NCBI GenBank assembly: GCA_964369605.1
Contig: CAYJFD010000004.1
Coordinates: forward strand, 21,264-85,263
Length of the DNA: 64,000 nt
DNA from: CAYJFD01 sp964369605
GTDB lineage: Bacteria > Bacteroidota > Bacteroidia > Bacteroidales > UBA932
Direction of reading: 5' to 3'
Part shown: positions 8,028 to 17,258 of the stretch, piece after piece
Numbering within the stretch: the stretch's first letter is position 1
Layout of the letters: each line of letters starts with the position of its first letter
The notes under the pieces: model-generated
Told to the model about the DNA's origin: nothing
The model's input: the letters and a program-made list of their open reading frames with translations, nothing else
The model's database searches: none
Made by a program: the position numbers and the translations under genes

Positions 8028-8318
8028 TTATTCGTTGAGCAGTGCGATACACTTATCTATCTCTTTTACCAATTTTGCTATCTTTCTTTTGGCCTCATTC
8101 GTATTACCGTCATCAGCATGCTTAAAGGCCGCAGCAAATTGTAAATTATCTATTTTTTGTTGTAGTTCCTTAATTTTATTATTATTAATCTCTATCGTTT
8201 GTTTATAAGTAGCTACTTCATTTGCAAGTTTTGAATTATCTACACGTAAAGTTTCATATCTTCCCATCAAGATTTCAATCTTACGCTTCAAACTCATTAT
8301 TACATTTTCAGTACTCAT
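8028..8318 (-). CDS. small coiled-coil protein upstream of ZapA
   Basis: This 96-aa protein is almost entirely helical, with heptad-like spacing through SLKRKIEILMGRYETLR and NNNKIKELQQKIDNLQ, followed by a short charged helical tail. It has no signal peptide or membrane segment. It is encoded 1 nt before zapA and is likely co-translated with it. A ZapB-like or ZapA-partner role in division is reasonable from size, coiled coil and position, but it is inference. A well-formed promoter lies just upstream at 8345-8375. Confidence 0.75.
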   Translation of the reverse strand: MSTENVIMSLKRKIEILMGRYETLRVDNSKLANEVATYKQTIEINNNKIKELQQKIDNLQFAAAFKHADDGNTNEAKRKIAKLVKEIDKCIALLNE

Positions 8319-8344
8319 TTGTTTAATTTTTACTTATAACCTCG

Positions 8345-8375
8345 CAAAGTTAATAAAGAGTTTTTATTTTGGCAA
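8345..8375 (-). promoter_or_regulatory. promoter for the coiled-coil/zapA operon
   Basis: On the minus strand a TTG (within TTTTG) at 8373-8375, a 20-nt spacer and TAACTTTG at 8345-8352 match the Bacteroidota TTTG / TAnnTTTG promoter. The predicted start of transcription is about 20 nt before the ATG at 8318. Confidence 0.65.
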
Positions 8376-8384
8376 AAGAATAAT

Positions 8385-9461
8385 CTAATTCTTTTCAAAG
8401 AGCCTAGTAATCATATTATTGTTTATATCCACTTTAAGTGTTGCTTTTTGTTGCCAGCCCATATTACCATGCCCATCGCGATGAAACACCATACTCAATG
8501 AGAAATCTACAACTCCTCGATTAAATACGTTCCAATACATTTCAAAACGATTATACATACCTGATTCGGTAGCAAAAAACCTTTCTCCACTATATAATAA
8601 ACTTCCATAAATATCTCCATTTGCATCTTCAAAATCATAAAATGGCATAATATTATCACCTATAAATAGAGTATTTTTTAAACCTAGGCCATAATACTCA
8701 ACTTTGAAATCGTAAATTACGCCACGTGGGTTTACATATCCATTTCCATCTATTCTGTTATTTTGATAACTACTCAACCATCCTATGCGAAATTCTAAAT
8801 CGACATCACTAGTATACTTTGCAAAATCGATTCCTATATAAGGATATATTAATATATTATCCACTACTCCGCCTACCTCTTTACTTGCAGCTAAATGAAG
8901 CATATTAAAATTATATCCAAATACAAGAAAGGCAGGATCAAACTCCATAGAAGAAGTTATTCTAAACCTTTCCCTAACCTCTGGTTCATAACTACTAACC
9001 TTTCCTAACCAATCAAAGATCAACTCTGCTCTCATGATATGATTAGCCTTTGCTAAATGAAAACCTTGGATTAATTGGGTATTATAATAGTGGTCGCTTC
9101 CAAAAATTGCAGAAATATAATTACCTTGAACCACTTCAAAAGGTATTACACCCGCATTCAATGTTGTATTATGATCATTAAAGGAATAGTAAAATATTTG
9201 ATCTATATGATAGTCATTTCTATAGCTTCCAAACTCCCTTTTATAAACTCCTCCAAAATGTAAAGAGTGCTCTTCAAAGGACAGGCCTATGGTTCCAGAG
9301 AGCACATTCCCAAAAAGGGTTTGAGATGGTGCTATTCCTATACCTGAATACTCTTGATTGTCGAATCTAACATCATAGTCTATATCATAAATTATTTGTT
9401 GAGAAAATACAGAAGAACTTAATGTAGCAAGGGCTACAAGTAATAATAATCTTTTTAGCAT
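8385..9461 (-). CDS. putative outer-membrane beta-barrel protein
   Basis: The 358-aa product begins with a signal peptide (MLKRLLLLVALATLSSSVFSQ, likely cleaved near residue 20). The rest consists of many short alternating hydrophobic and polar strands rich in Tyr, Phe and Gly, as expected for an outer-membrane barrel, and it ends with strands such as VDFSLSMVFHRDG and KATLKVDIN. I do not recognise a named family. It stands alone on the minus strand, divergent from the dihydroorotase gene. A porin or lipid-related outer-membrane enzyme are both possible, and nothing visible decides between them. Confidence 0.6.
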   Translation of the reverse strand: MLKRLLLLVALATLSSSVFSQQIIYDIDYDVRFDNQEYSGIGIAPSQTLFGNVLSGTIGLSFEEHSLHFGGVYKREFGSYRNDYHIDQIFYYSFNDHNTTLNAGVIPFEVVQGNYISAIFGSDHYYNTQLIQGFHLAKANHIMRAELIFDWLGKVSSYEPEVRERFRITSSMEFDPAFLVFGYNFNMLHLAASKEVGGVVDNILIYPYIGIDFAKYTSDVDLEFRIGWLSSYQNNRIDGNGYVNPRGVIYDFKVEYYGLGLKNTLFIGDNIMPFYDFEDANGDIYGSLLYSGERFFATESGMYNRFEMYWNVFNRGVVDFSLSMVFHRDGHGNMGWQQKATLKVDINNNMITRLFEKN

Positions 9462-9497
9462 AGTTGTAAATTTCCTGCTAAATTAGTTATTTTTATT

Positions 9498-9505
9498 TAT
9501 CTTTG
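9498..9505 (+). promoter_or_regulatory. -7 promoter element before pyrC
   Basis: TATCTTTG matches TAnnTTTG and lies 22 nt before the pyrC ATG. No clear -33 box is visible at the right distance. Confidence 0.45.
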
Positions 9506-9527
9506 AGTATAATTTAAAACTAAAAAA

Positions 9528-10883
9528 ATGTCAATTTTCATTTACAATGCTAAAATCGTAGATCAAGGAAGTTCCTATTTGGCCAACTTACTAATCGAAA
9601 ACAATATTATTTCCAAAATTATCACTGAAAATCTCTCTGATTATCAAAAGGATGCTTCAGGAGTTCAAGAGTTCATTGATGCGACAGGAAAAATTCTTAT
9701 TCCTGGTGTTATAGATGATCAAGTACATTTTAGAGAGCCTGGTGCTACGCACAAAGGCAATATCGAAACTGAAAGTGCAGCAGCCGTACTTGGAGGCGTA
9801 TGCTCATTTATGGATATGCCGAATAATAATCCTCCTGTATGCACACTATCTTCTTTGGAAGATAAATTTTCACTAGCTAAAGAATCATCGTATGCTAACT
9901 ATTCATTTTATCTAGGAGCAAATAATGAGAATATAGATCAAATAAAGGCTGTTGACCCTAAGCGAGTATGCGGAGTTAAGGTATTTATGGGTTCATCTAC
10001 AGGTAATATGCTCGTGGATAAGGGGGAGGCTCTTGAAAATATCTTTCAATACTCTCCTATCCTTATCGCAACACACTGCGAACAAGAAGAGCTTATCGTT
10101 GCAGCCTTGCAAGAAGCGAAGGATAAATACGGAGAAGATATCCCCTTTAGCGAACATCCTAACATTAGGAGCCGTCAAGCTTGCATTAAATCAAGTAGTT
10201 ATGCACTCGAACTAGCCAAAAAGTACGGAACAAAACTACACTTACTTCACATTAGTACTAAAGAAGAGCTAGAAGCCATACAGGAGGCACGACTTAGCCA
10301 TCCTAATATCAGTGGAGAGGTTTGCGTTCATTATCTATGGTTTAATGATAAAGACTACCAAACAATGGGTAGTAAAGTAAAGTGTAATCCAGCTATTAAG
10401 TCTGAGGCTGATATGCAAGCTATAATCGAGGCGTGTAGTAAAAATCTAATCCAAGTGCTAGCTACTGATCACGCTCCTCACCTTTTTAGTGAAAAACAAG
10501 AAGGATATTTATCAGCGCCATCAGGACTTCCACTTGTTCAACATTCTCTTAGAATGATGCTAGAGATTCACAGAAAAGGATTAATTAGTCTTGAGCAAGT
10601 TGTAAAACTTATGTGTAATTCACCTGCTGAAATTTTCAATATTGACAAGCGAGGTTTTATCAAAGAAGGTTATTATGCAGACTTAGTGATCTTGAAAGAC
10701 ATTGCGACTTCTCCTGAAGTCGTTAGTAAAGAAAATATAGCATATAAGTGCGAATGGTCTCCACTCGAGGGGGAGAAACTAAGTTACGCTGTAGACTATA
10801 CTATTATTAATGGAACAATAGTCGTAAAAGACTCTAAATTGACAGGCGAAAAAAACGCCAAAAGGTTAGAATTTAACAGATAA
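9528..10883 (+). CDS. pyrC: dihydroorotase
   Basis: Dihydroorotase closes carbamoyl-aspartate to dihydroorotate in pyrimidine synthesis. The 451-aa protein is an amidohydrolase with the segment IDDQVHFREPG (H67), the likely carbamylated lysine in VKVFMGSSTG, HCEQEE, HISTKEE and the catalytic ATDHAPH. The usual HxH is QxH here (Q65-V-H67), a form I recall from Bacteroidota dihydroorotases. The EamA transporter gene starts 3 nt downstream, so the two are co-transcribed. Pyrimidine genes carAB are also in the window but separate (50194-54500). Confidence 0.93.
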   Translation: MSIFIYNAKIVDQGSSYLANLLIENNIISKIITENLSDYQKDASGVQEFIDATGKILIPGVIDDQVHFREPGATHKGNIETESAAAVLGGVCSFMDMPNNNPPVCTLSSLEDKFSLAKESSYANYSFYLGANNENIDQIKAVDPKRVCGVKVFMGSSTGNMLVDKGEALENIFQYSPILIATHCEQEELIVAALQEAKDKYGEDIPFSEHPNIRSRQACIKSSSYALELAKKYGTKLHLLHISTKEELEAIQEARLSHPNISGEVCVHYLWFNDKDYQTMGSKVKCNPAIKSEADMQAIIEACSKNLIQVLATDHAPHLFSEKQEGYLSAPSGLPLVQHSLRMMLEIHRKGLISLEQVVKLMCNSPAEIFNIDKRGFIKEGYYADLVILKDIATSPEVVSKENIAYKCEWSPLEGEKLSYAVDYTIINGTIVVKDSKLTGEKNAKRLEFNR

Positions 10884-10886
10884 CAA

Positions 10887-11792
10887 ATGAAAAATTTAGG
10901 ATCAAGATATTTATATATATCTATTGCCGTTACCATGTGGGGATTTTCCTTTCTATGGACAAATCAATTAATTGAATTAGGAATACCTGTTACTACATTT
11001 CTATTCTTTAGGATGTTAATTGCGGCAACGATACTATTAATCGTCACTAACGTTACAAAGAAACTACAACGAATAGAGTTTAAAGATTTTAAATATCTTG
11101 TCCCCCTACTTATTTGTGATCCTTTTTTATATTTTCTTGGAGAGACATACGGACTGGAGGTGACTCAGTCTCCTATACTTACAGCTGTGGTAATAGCTAC
11201 GATACCTGCCTTTGTAATGCTCTCAGAAATGATATTCTTTAAAAATCGCTTAAATATTTGGAATAAGCTCGGAGTGATTCTTAGCATTATAGGTATTATT
11301 AATTTTGTGCTGATAAAAGGTAGTTTTAGCGTGGAATATTGGTGGGGAATAGGTTTATTGTTTATGGCAGTAATTAGTGCAGTTGTCTACAGTAGTATGG
11401 CAAAACAACTAACAAGAAAATACAACACCCAGACTGTAAATACCTATCAGTTTGTCTCAGCTACTATATTTTTCTTTCCTATATTCTTGATAAAGGACGC
11501 TAAAACATTCTCTTTTGAATCAATATTACAGTTTGATGTCCTTTATCCTTTGATTTCACTAGCAGTACTTTGCTCAGCACTAGCATTCTTCTTATATGTT
11601 GAATCAATCAAAGCACTTGGAATGACTAGAGCTTGCATTTTTACATCTCTTACACCTATTATTTCGTCTGGAGCTGCTATGCTTATGGGAGTCGAGCAGA
11701 TATCGCTTATACAGTTTGTAAGTATACTACTAGTGGTAGCAGGGGTAATTATCACCCAAAGAAAAGTTAATAAAAAAACTAATTCGATATAA
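10887..11792 (+). CDS. EamA-family (DMT) transporter
   Basis: This 301-aa protein has ten hydrophobic segments in two homologous EamA halves. The first starts at YLYISIAVTMWGFSFLW, and the second contains ALAFFLYVESIKALGMTRA with the typical conserved end of the domain. DMT transporters move amino acids, nucleosides or other small metabolites across the inner membrane. It follows pyrC by 3 nt, but no pyrimidine link is known. Its 3' end overlaps the end of the convergent tex gene by 14 bp. Confidence 0.9.
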   Translation: MKNLGSRYLYISIAVTMWGFSFLWTNQLIELGIPVTTFLFFRMLIAATILLIVTNVTKKLQRIEFKDFKYLVPLLICDPFLYFLGETYGLEVTQSPILTAVVIATIPAFVMLSEMIFFKNRLNIWNKLGVILSIIGIINFVLIKGSFSVEYWWGIGLLFMAVISAVVYSSMAKQLTRKYNTQTVNTYQFVSATIFFFPIFLIKDAKTFSFESILQFDVLYPLISLAVLCSALAFFLYVESIKALGMTRACIFTSLTPIISSGAAMLMGVEQISLIQFVSILLVVAGVIITQRKVNKKTNSI

Positions 11793-13923
11793 GTTTCAAG
11801 CCTATTCGCTGGCGCTTAATATCTAGGTCTATTACCTTTACCTTTACGTGTTGATTTATCTTTACGACCGTCATAGGATCGCTTACAAATTCATCTGAAA
11901 GTTGTGATATATGGATTAACCCTTTTTGCTTAATTCCTAGATCGACAAAGGCTCCAAAGTTTGTAATATTATTAATTATTCCCCCTAGCTCCATTGATAC
12001 TTGTAGGTCCTCAATAGTTCTAATCTCATCTGAGAATTCAAAAACCTTTATTTGAGATCTAGGATCTCTTCCTGGTTTTGAAAGTTCCTGAATTATATCC
12101 TCAAGTGTAACCATTCCCACATCACCAGAAGTATAATCTGATAGATTAATAGCCGATCGAAGCTGTGAATCAGATATCAACATATCAACCTTTACATTTT
12201 TATCCTTTGCCATCTGCTCTACTATCGAATATGACTCTGGGTGCACAGCTGTATTGTCAAGAGGATTTGTTGAGTCAGGAATTCTCAAGAAGCCCGCACA
12301 CTGTTCAAAAACCTTCTCTCCTAATCTTTTTACTTTTAATAAGTCCTTTCGTCTTTTGAAAGGTCCATTTTCATTTCTGTATTCTATTATATTTTCTGCT
12401 AATGTAGGACCTATCCCTGAGACATAGCTAAGTAGGTAGGCACTAGCAGTATTAAGATTGACCCCTACTGTATTAACGCAGCTCTCTACAACATTATCTA
12501 GGTTTTGTTTAAGAAGAACTTGGTCAACATCATGTTGATACTGCCCCACTCCTATCGACTTAGGATCTATTTTTACTAGCTCTGCTAGTGGATCCATAAT
12601 TCGCCTTCCTATAGATACAGCACCACGCACTGTGACATCGTAATCTGGAAATTCTTTTCGTGCTATAGCAGAAGCAGAATAGACTGATGCTCCATCCTCG
12701 CTTACCGAATATACTTTTAAGCCTGCTGGCAAAGCCATTCTCTTTATAAAGGCCTCTGTCTCTCTTCCAGCTGTTCCATTACCGATAGCTACTATCTCTA
12801 TATTATAGACCTCTATCATATTTGAGATCTTTTTCATAGCCATTGTTCTTTCATTTGCAGGAGGGTGAGGATATATAGTATCATTATGTAATAAGGCTCC
12901 TTGCGAGTCTAAACAAACTACTTTACATCCCGTTCTAAACCCTGGATCTATGGCTAATACCCTTCGTCCGCCTAATGGTGGAGCCATTAATAGTTGACGT
13001 AGGTTTTCACCAAAAAGTCTGATGGATTGTATATCAGCTTTTTCTTTTATAGTATTTAATACCTCCTTTTGAATAGAAGGAAATATCAGGCGTTTATATG
13101 CGTCCTCTGAACATCCTTTAAATATCGTAACTAAGTCTCTAGATTTAGCTAGATTTCTAAAATTTTCGTAATATATATTATCTATATAGCGCTGATCATC
13201 AGCGTCTATTCCAACAGATAGCACTCCACTGCTTTCTCCACGAAGAACTGCAAGTGTCCTATGTGCTGCGACCTTATATATTGGCTCTTGATACTTGAAA
13301 TAATTTTTATATAACTGAGCCTCTTCAGACTCAGGATCCTTACCCCTTGCTATCTTGGAGTTTAATGAGCCGTATTTTAATATCTGAGTTCTAAGTGCGA
13401 CCCTTATCGAGGATATTTCTGATATTTTTTCTGCGATGATATCCTTTGCACCCGATATTGCTTCTTGCACTGTTTCAACATCATTATTTAAATATCCTTG
13501 TGCTAACTGATATGGATTCATTGCTGATCCGCTATAAATTGCTTCTGCTAGTGGCTGCAAGCCCTTTTCTTTAGCAATAGTTGCTCTTGTTCTACGCTTT
13601 GGCTTGTAGGGCAAGTACAAGTCCTCTAATTCTTGAGCATCTAAGGTATTAGTTATTTGTGTTTTGAGATCTGGAGTAAGGGCGCCCTGAAGATCAATTG
13701 TTTGTAATATAGTTTGCTTTCTCTCTTCTAAAGTATTAAATTTCTGATAATTATATTTAATCTCAGCTATTTGAGATTCATCTAAATTACCTGTTCTTTC
13801 CTTACGATATCTTGAGATAAATGGGATCGTTGAGCCCTGCTCTAATAATTCGATACAATGTTCTACTTGCCATTCCTTCAAAGACAAGCTTTGAGAAATA
13901 TTCTTTACATATAGCTTATTCAT
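11779..13923 (-). CDS. tex: Tex family RNA-binding transcription accessory protein
   Basis: This 714-aa protein has the full Tex layout: an N-terminal helical HTH-like region (SLSLKEWQVEHCIELL), a YqgF/RNase H-like domain with VLAIDPGFRTGCKV near residue 325, helix-hairpin-helix units around NTASAYLLSYVSGIGP, and a C-terminal S1 RNA-binding domain (GGIINNITNFGAFVDLG). Tex proteins bind nucleic acid and affect transcription and stress tolerance; the exact role is unsettled. The gene follows the ClC gene by 3 nt on the same strand and overlaps the convergent EamA gene at its end. Confidence 0.95.
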   Translation of the reverse strand: MNKLYVKNISQSLSLKEWQVEHCIELLEQGSTIPFISRYRKERTGNLDESQIAEIKYNYQKFNTLEERKQTILQTIDLQGALTPDLKTQITNTLDAQELEDLYLPYKPKRRTRATIAKEKGLQPLAEAIYSGSAMNPYQLAQGYLNNDVETVQEAISGAKDIIAEKISEISSIRVALRTQILKYGSLNSKIARGKDPESEEAQLYKNYFKYQEPIYKVAAHRTLAVLRGESSGVLSVGIDADDQRYIDNIYYENFRNLAKSRDLVTIFKGCSEDAYKRLIFPSIQKEVLNTIKEKADIQSIRLFGENLRQLLMAPPLGGRRVLAIDPGFRTGCKVVCLDSQGALLHNDTIYPHPPANERTMAMKKISNMIEVYNIEIVAIGNGTAGRETEAFIKRMALPAGLKVYSVSEDGASVYSASAIARKEFPDYDVTVRGAVSIGRRIMDPLAELVKIDPKSIGVGQYQHDVDQVLLKQNLDNVVESCVNTVGVNLNTASAYLLSYVSGIGPTLAENIIEYRNENGPFKRRKDLLKVKRLGEKVFEQCAGFLRIPDSTNPLDNTAVHPESYSIVEQMAKDKNVKVDMLISDSQLRSAINLSDYTSGDVGMVTLEDIIQELSKPGRDPRSQIKVFEFSDEIRTIEDLQVSMELGGIINNITNFGAFVDLGIKQKGLIHISQLSDEFVSDPMTVVKINQHVKVKVIDLDIKRQRIGLKLISN

Positions 13924-13926
13924 AGT

Positions 13927-15735
13927 TTACCCGTGAGACACTTCCTTTAATTGGTCTCTATAAGATGAGAAAATTTTAGATTTTGAAACAAAGCCTAAGT
14001 ACTTCATATCTTTATTCAAAACTGGCAAATTCCAAGCTGAGGTACTCTCAAACTTCTTCATTACCTCTTCCATTCTATCATCTTCATAAACCGTATCTGG
14101 AGCATCTTTCATTATATTGTACACATATAAGGCTTCATATAGGTCTTGGTTGAACATATATGGCCTAATATCATCTAATGATATATATCCTTGAAAATAT
14201 CCATTATCGTCGATTACAGGAAATAGATTACGTTTTGATAAGGCTACTTTTTTCACCATTTCTCCTAAGGAATCTTCTGCACTTATTTCGATAAAGTCCT
14301 TCTCTACAAACGAATTTACTTTCAACAAGGTGAGTACTGCCTTATCACTGTCGTGCGTGAGAAGTTCTCCTGACTTAGCTATTCGTTTTGTATAAATAGA
14401 GTATGGTTCAAGACCTCTAATTGTTGCAAAGGAGATAGTAGAAGTTATGATTAGAGGAATTAGTAACTCATATCCTCCAGTAATTTCGGCGATTAGGAAT
14501 ATTGCTGTCATAGGGGCCTGCATTACACCTGCCATAAGCCCTGCCATACCTACTAATACATAGTTAGTTTCTGGAAGCGTATGAAAGCCTAATATATTGA
14601 TTACTCTAGCTAAAACAAATCCTGCTATACCTCCAAGTATTAAGGTAGGACCGAATGTGCCACCAACTCCACCTCCAGCATTAGTAAATGAAGTGGCGAA
14701 CACCTTGAATATTATTACTAGGAAGAAAAAAATAGGTACGAACCATTCCCAAGCAAATAAATTCCCAAAGATAGTGTCATCTAAACCAGCTAAAGGATTA
14801 TGATTTAATAAGTTTCCTAGAGAATTAAAACCTTCCCCGTAAAGAGGAGGAAAGATAAATATCAGAACACCTAAAAATAGTGCTGATATTAACCATCGTT
14901 TATAAGGATTAATGATCTTTTTAATACTATCTTCAAGCCTTAGTGTCATCCTTGTAAAATAGAGGGAGACAAAAGCACAGAATATTCCCAATAGTATATA
15001 GTAAGGCAAATTTGACATAGAAAAACTGACTATATCATTTGCTAGTGCTACTTCATTTCCCAGCATAAAATAAGAAACTACTGTTGCTGTTACTGAGGCC
15101 ACTAATAAAGGTAGTATAGAGGTCATAGAGATATTTAGCAACAATATCTCCAATGTAAATAAAATACCTGCTAATGGAGCCTTAAATATACCTGCGACTG
15201 CGCTTGCAGCGCCACAAGCTAGCAAGATAGTTATATGCTTATATGATAAACCTAGAGCTCGTCCTATGTTTGAACCTATAGCTGAGCCTGTATAGACTAT
15301 TGGCGCCTCCGCTCCTACAGAACCTCCAAAGCCTATTGTTATAGAACTACTTAGTACAGACGACCAAGTATTATGTGATTTTATTTTGGAATTATTCTTT
15401 GAGATAGATTTTAATACCTTTGTCACACCATGACCTATATCATCGCGAATGATATACCTGACAATCAACATTGTCAATAACATACCTACTCCTGGATAGA
15501 CTAGGTATAATATATTATCAGATGTGGAATCAAACCAACTAATTAACGTTCCTGATATTAGATAGACTAATTTTTTTAAGATAACTGCAGCTAATCCACT
15601 TCCTAGACCTACTATAAAAGCTAGAATTAACAGCATTCTCCCTTCTGGCAATCCTTTTAGAAAAAGGACAGCCTTAGTAAAACTTCGTTTAAGTGCTTTA
15701 ATTATATTACTATCTGCTTCCAAATTATTCGTCAT
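13927..15735 (-). CDS. ClC-family chloride channel/exchanger with CBS domains
   Basis: This 602-aa membrane protein carries the ClC signatures: GSVGAEAPIVYTG, with the gating glutamate in the GxEAP form, and GGGVGGTFGPTLILGG. Two CBS domains fill about the last 130 residues (LFPVIDDNGYFQGYISLDD and WNLPVLNKDMKYLGFVS). The glutamate suggests H+/Cl- exchange rather than a simple channel, which is inference. The CBS pair usually senses adenine nucleotides. The start overlaps the preceding 109-aa gene by 11 bp, and tex follows after 3 nt, giving a three-gene unit. Confidence 0.93.
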   Translation of the reverse strand: MTNNLEADSNIIKALKRSFTKAVLFLKGLPEGRMLLILAFIVGLGSGLAAVILKKLVYLISGTLISWFDSTSDNILYLVYPGVGMLLTMLIVRYIIRDDIGHGVTKVLKSISKNNSKIKSHNTWSSVLSSSITIGFGGSVGAEAPIVYTGSAIGSNIGRALGLSYKHITILLACGAASAVAGIFKAPLAGILFTLEILLLNISMTSILPLLVASVTATVVSYFMLGNEVALANDIVSFSMSNLPYYILLGIFCAFVSLYFTRMTLRLEDSIKKIINPYKRWLISALFLGVLIFIFPPLYGEGFNSLGNLLNHNPLAGLDDTIFGNLFAWEWFVPIFFFLVIIFKVFATSFTNAGGGVGGTFGPTLILGGIAGFVLARVINILGFHTLPETNYVLVGMAGLMAGVMQAPMTAIFLIAEITGGYELLIPLIITSTISFATIRGLEPYSIYTKRIAKSGELLTHDSDKAVLTLLKVNSFVEKDFIEISAEDSLGEMVKKVALSKRNLFPVIDDNGYFQGYISLDDIRPYMFNQDLYEALYVYNIMKDAPDTVYEDDRMEEVMKKFESTSAWNLPVLNKDMKYLGFVSKSKIFSSYRDQLKEVSHG

Positions 15736-16054
15736 CTTCTGAGCTCATCTCTGTGACCTCATTTTCGATAGGATTCTCTTCTTGTTCATCTAATTCATCA
15801 TTCTCAAAGAAATCCTTTTCGATATCCTTATAGCTATCAACCTTAACATTCATCTTAACAAGATAAATTGCATCTTCTGACTCCAACGATATAGCATGAA
15901 AGGAAGTACCGTCAGGCTTATCTACAGTAAATAAATCTATCATATAATCAGAATAACCACGTGGGTATTTCTGGTTAAATTCAGTTTTTAAATCTTCAGT
16001 TAGATTTTCAAATTTAATTGCAATTCTTCTCTTTGGTACTCGATTATTTGTCAT
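15725..16054 (-). CDS. conserved small acidic-tailed cytoplasmic protein
   Basis: This 109-aa protein has no signal peptide. Its N-terminal part is globular (RIAIKFENLTEDLKTEFNQKYPRG, then IDLFTVDKPDGTSFHAISLE) and its last 30 residues are almost all Glu, Asp, Asn and Ser. I have seen similar short proteins in Bacteroidota genomes but know no function. It overlaps the start of the ClC gene by 11 bp, so it is translationally coupled to it. Confidence 0.65.
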   Translation of the reverse strand: MTNNRVPKRRIAIKFENLTEDLKTEFNQKYPRGYSDYMIDLFTVDKPDGTSFHAISLESEDAIYLVKMNVKVDSYKDIEKDFFENDELDEQEENPIENEVTEMSSEDDE

Positions 16055-16112
16055 TGGCTTGATTATTTCTAAATATTATTCTAATGCAATATTAGTTGAT
16101 TTTTTTTAAACG

Positions 16113-16125
16113 AAAAAAAAAAAAA
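16113..16125 (+). repeat. A13 homopolymer
   Basis: A run of 13 As lies 9 nt beyond the stop of the minus-strand glycosyltransferase gene (a T13 run on its transcript strand), with a further T-run beside it. No stable stem precedes it. It may aid termination or vary in length. Confidence 0.6.
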
Positions 16126-16133
16126 TAGTTTTT

Positions 16134-17237
16134 TTATTGTTTAATCAGATTAGTATATAATTCCAACATTTTGTCAACACACTTCTCCCACTGATACAGG
16201 AATTTAACCTTTTCTCTGCCTGCTCTTGCATATTTTTGAGCCAGTTCATAATTTTTCAATAAATATTCTATTGCACTCGCTGTATCATCCGGATTTTGTC
16301 TAGAAACGATACAACCATTTATTCCGTCATCAACTATTTCACAGAATCCTTCGGCATCTGAAACTACAATTGGGCATTCACAGGACATAGCTTCGATAGC
16401 AGAGACTCCAAAACTCTCAGCGTTTGAGAGGAATACTGCAACTGAGAAACGATCATAATATTTTGGCAATTCATGATTCGGAATAAAACCAACAAAAGTG
16501 ACTCTGTCTTCTAGCTCAAGTTCTCTGACTAATTGTTCTAACTCTTCCCTTTGTGGGCCTCTACCAAGTATCTCTAAATATAATTTTTTAGTTTCATTTC
16601 TATCACATAGAATCTTAAAGGCCTTTATTAAAACATCTACTCCATATCTCGGAGCTAATGTCTTCACATTCCCTATTACACAAGTAGATAAATCTCGCTC
16701 TTTATTTAATTTCCTAAACCTCTCCGTATCTATACCAAAGGGAAGTATTTCAATGTATTTATTCGTGTACTTTGACAACTCCTTCGCCATACAATTACTT
16801 GTTGACAGAAGCATATTTGCTCTTTTTAATAATAACCTAAGAGCCATCGATTTGAACCATGATTCTTTAGGAAACTCATAAACATCCGTTCCCCAAGCTG
16901 ACAGGACTAAAGGCTTAAAGCCTGATAAGGCAGCTAAATATGTATTACTTGTTAAATAATGAGCATGGAGGATGTCTGGATTTAATCGTTTAATTAATGA
17001 CCTTAAATATACTAGAGCCTTAATATGAGCCTTTAAAGGTTCTATTATTGAAGATTTACTTGATTTATAATAGAATAAATCGAAGTTAAATAATTCGACT
17101 CCATTCTCGAGATAAAAATCATCTTCAGTATAGGGAAACATTGTAAGTAAAAAGACTTTAAGGCCTCTTGCACTAAGTGCAGAGGCCCATCTTTTCGTAT
17201 GTACGTTAGTAGCGTCAGATACTAATAATAGCTTCAT
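16134..17237 (-). CDS. glycosyltransferase family 4 protein
   Basis: This 367-aa GT-B enzyme has a GT4-like N-terminal domain beginning KLLLVSDATNVHTKRWA, the HAHYLTSN segment, and a C-terminal donor-binding domain. The latter carries GRGPQREELE, VTFVGFIPNHELPKYY and the EX7E motif AESFGVSAIEAM. Such enzymes transfer a sugar from a nucleotide-sugar donor, usually to surface polysaccharide, glycolipid or glycoprotein. It follows the clostripain-family gene by 21 nt and may be co-transcribed with it. No other glycan genes are adjacent, so the acceptor cannot be guessed. Confidence 0.9.
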   Translation of the reverse strand: MKLLLVSDATNVHTKRWASALSARGLKVFLLTMFPYTEDDFYLENGVELFNFDLFYYKSSKSSIIEPLKAHIKALVYLRSLIKRLNPDILHAHYLTSNTYLAALSGFKPLVLSAWGTDVYEFPKESWFKSMALRLLLKRANMLLSTSNCMAKELSKYTNKYIEILPFGIDTERFRKLNKERDLSTCVIGNVKTLAPRYGVDVLIKAFKILCDRNETKKLYLEILGRGPQREELEQLVRELELEDRVTFVGFIPNHELPKYYDRFSVAVFLSNAESFGVSAIEAMSCECPIVVSDAEGFCEIVDDGINGCIVSRQNPDDTASAIEYLLKNYELAQKYARAGREKVKFLYQWEKCVDKMLELYTNLIKQ

Positions 17238-17258
17238 TTTACCTTATCACAAATAAAT

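Noticed and set aside
9952..10215. 87-codon frame overlapping pyrC
   Set aside because: Out-of-frame shadow within a conserved dihydroorotase.
16498..16881. 127-codon plus-strand frame inside the glycosyltransferase gene
   Set aside because: Low-complexity Ser/Leu-rich antisense shadow of a clear GT4 enzyme.
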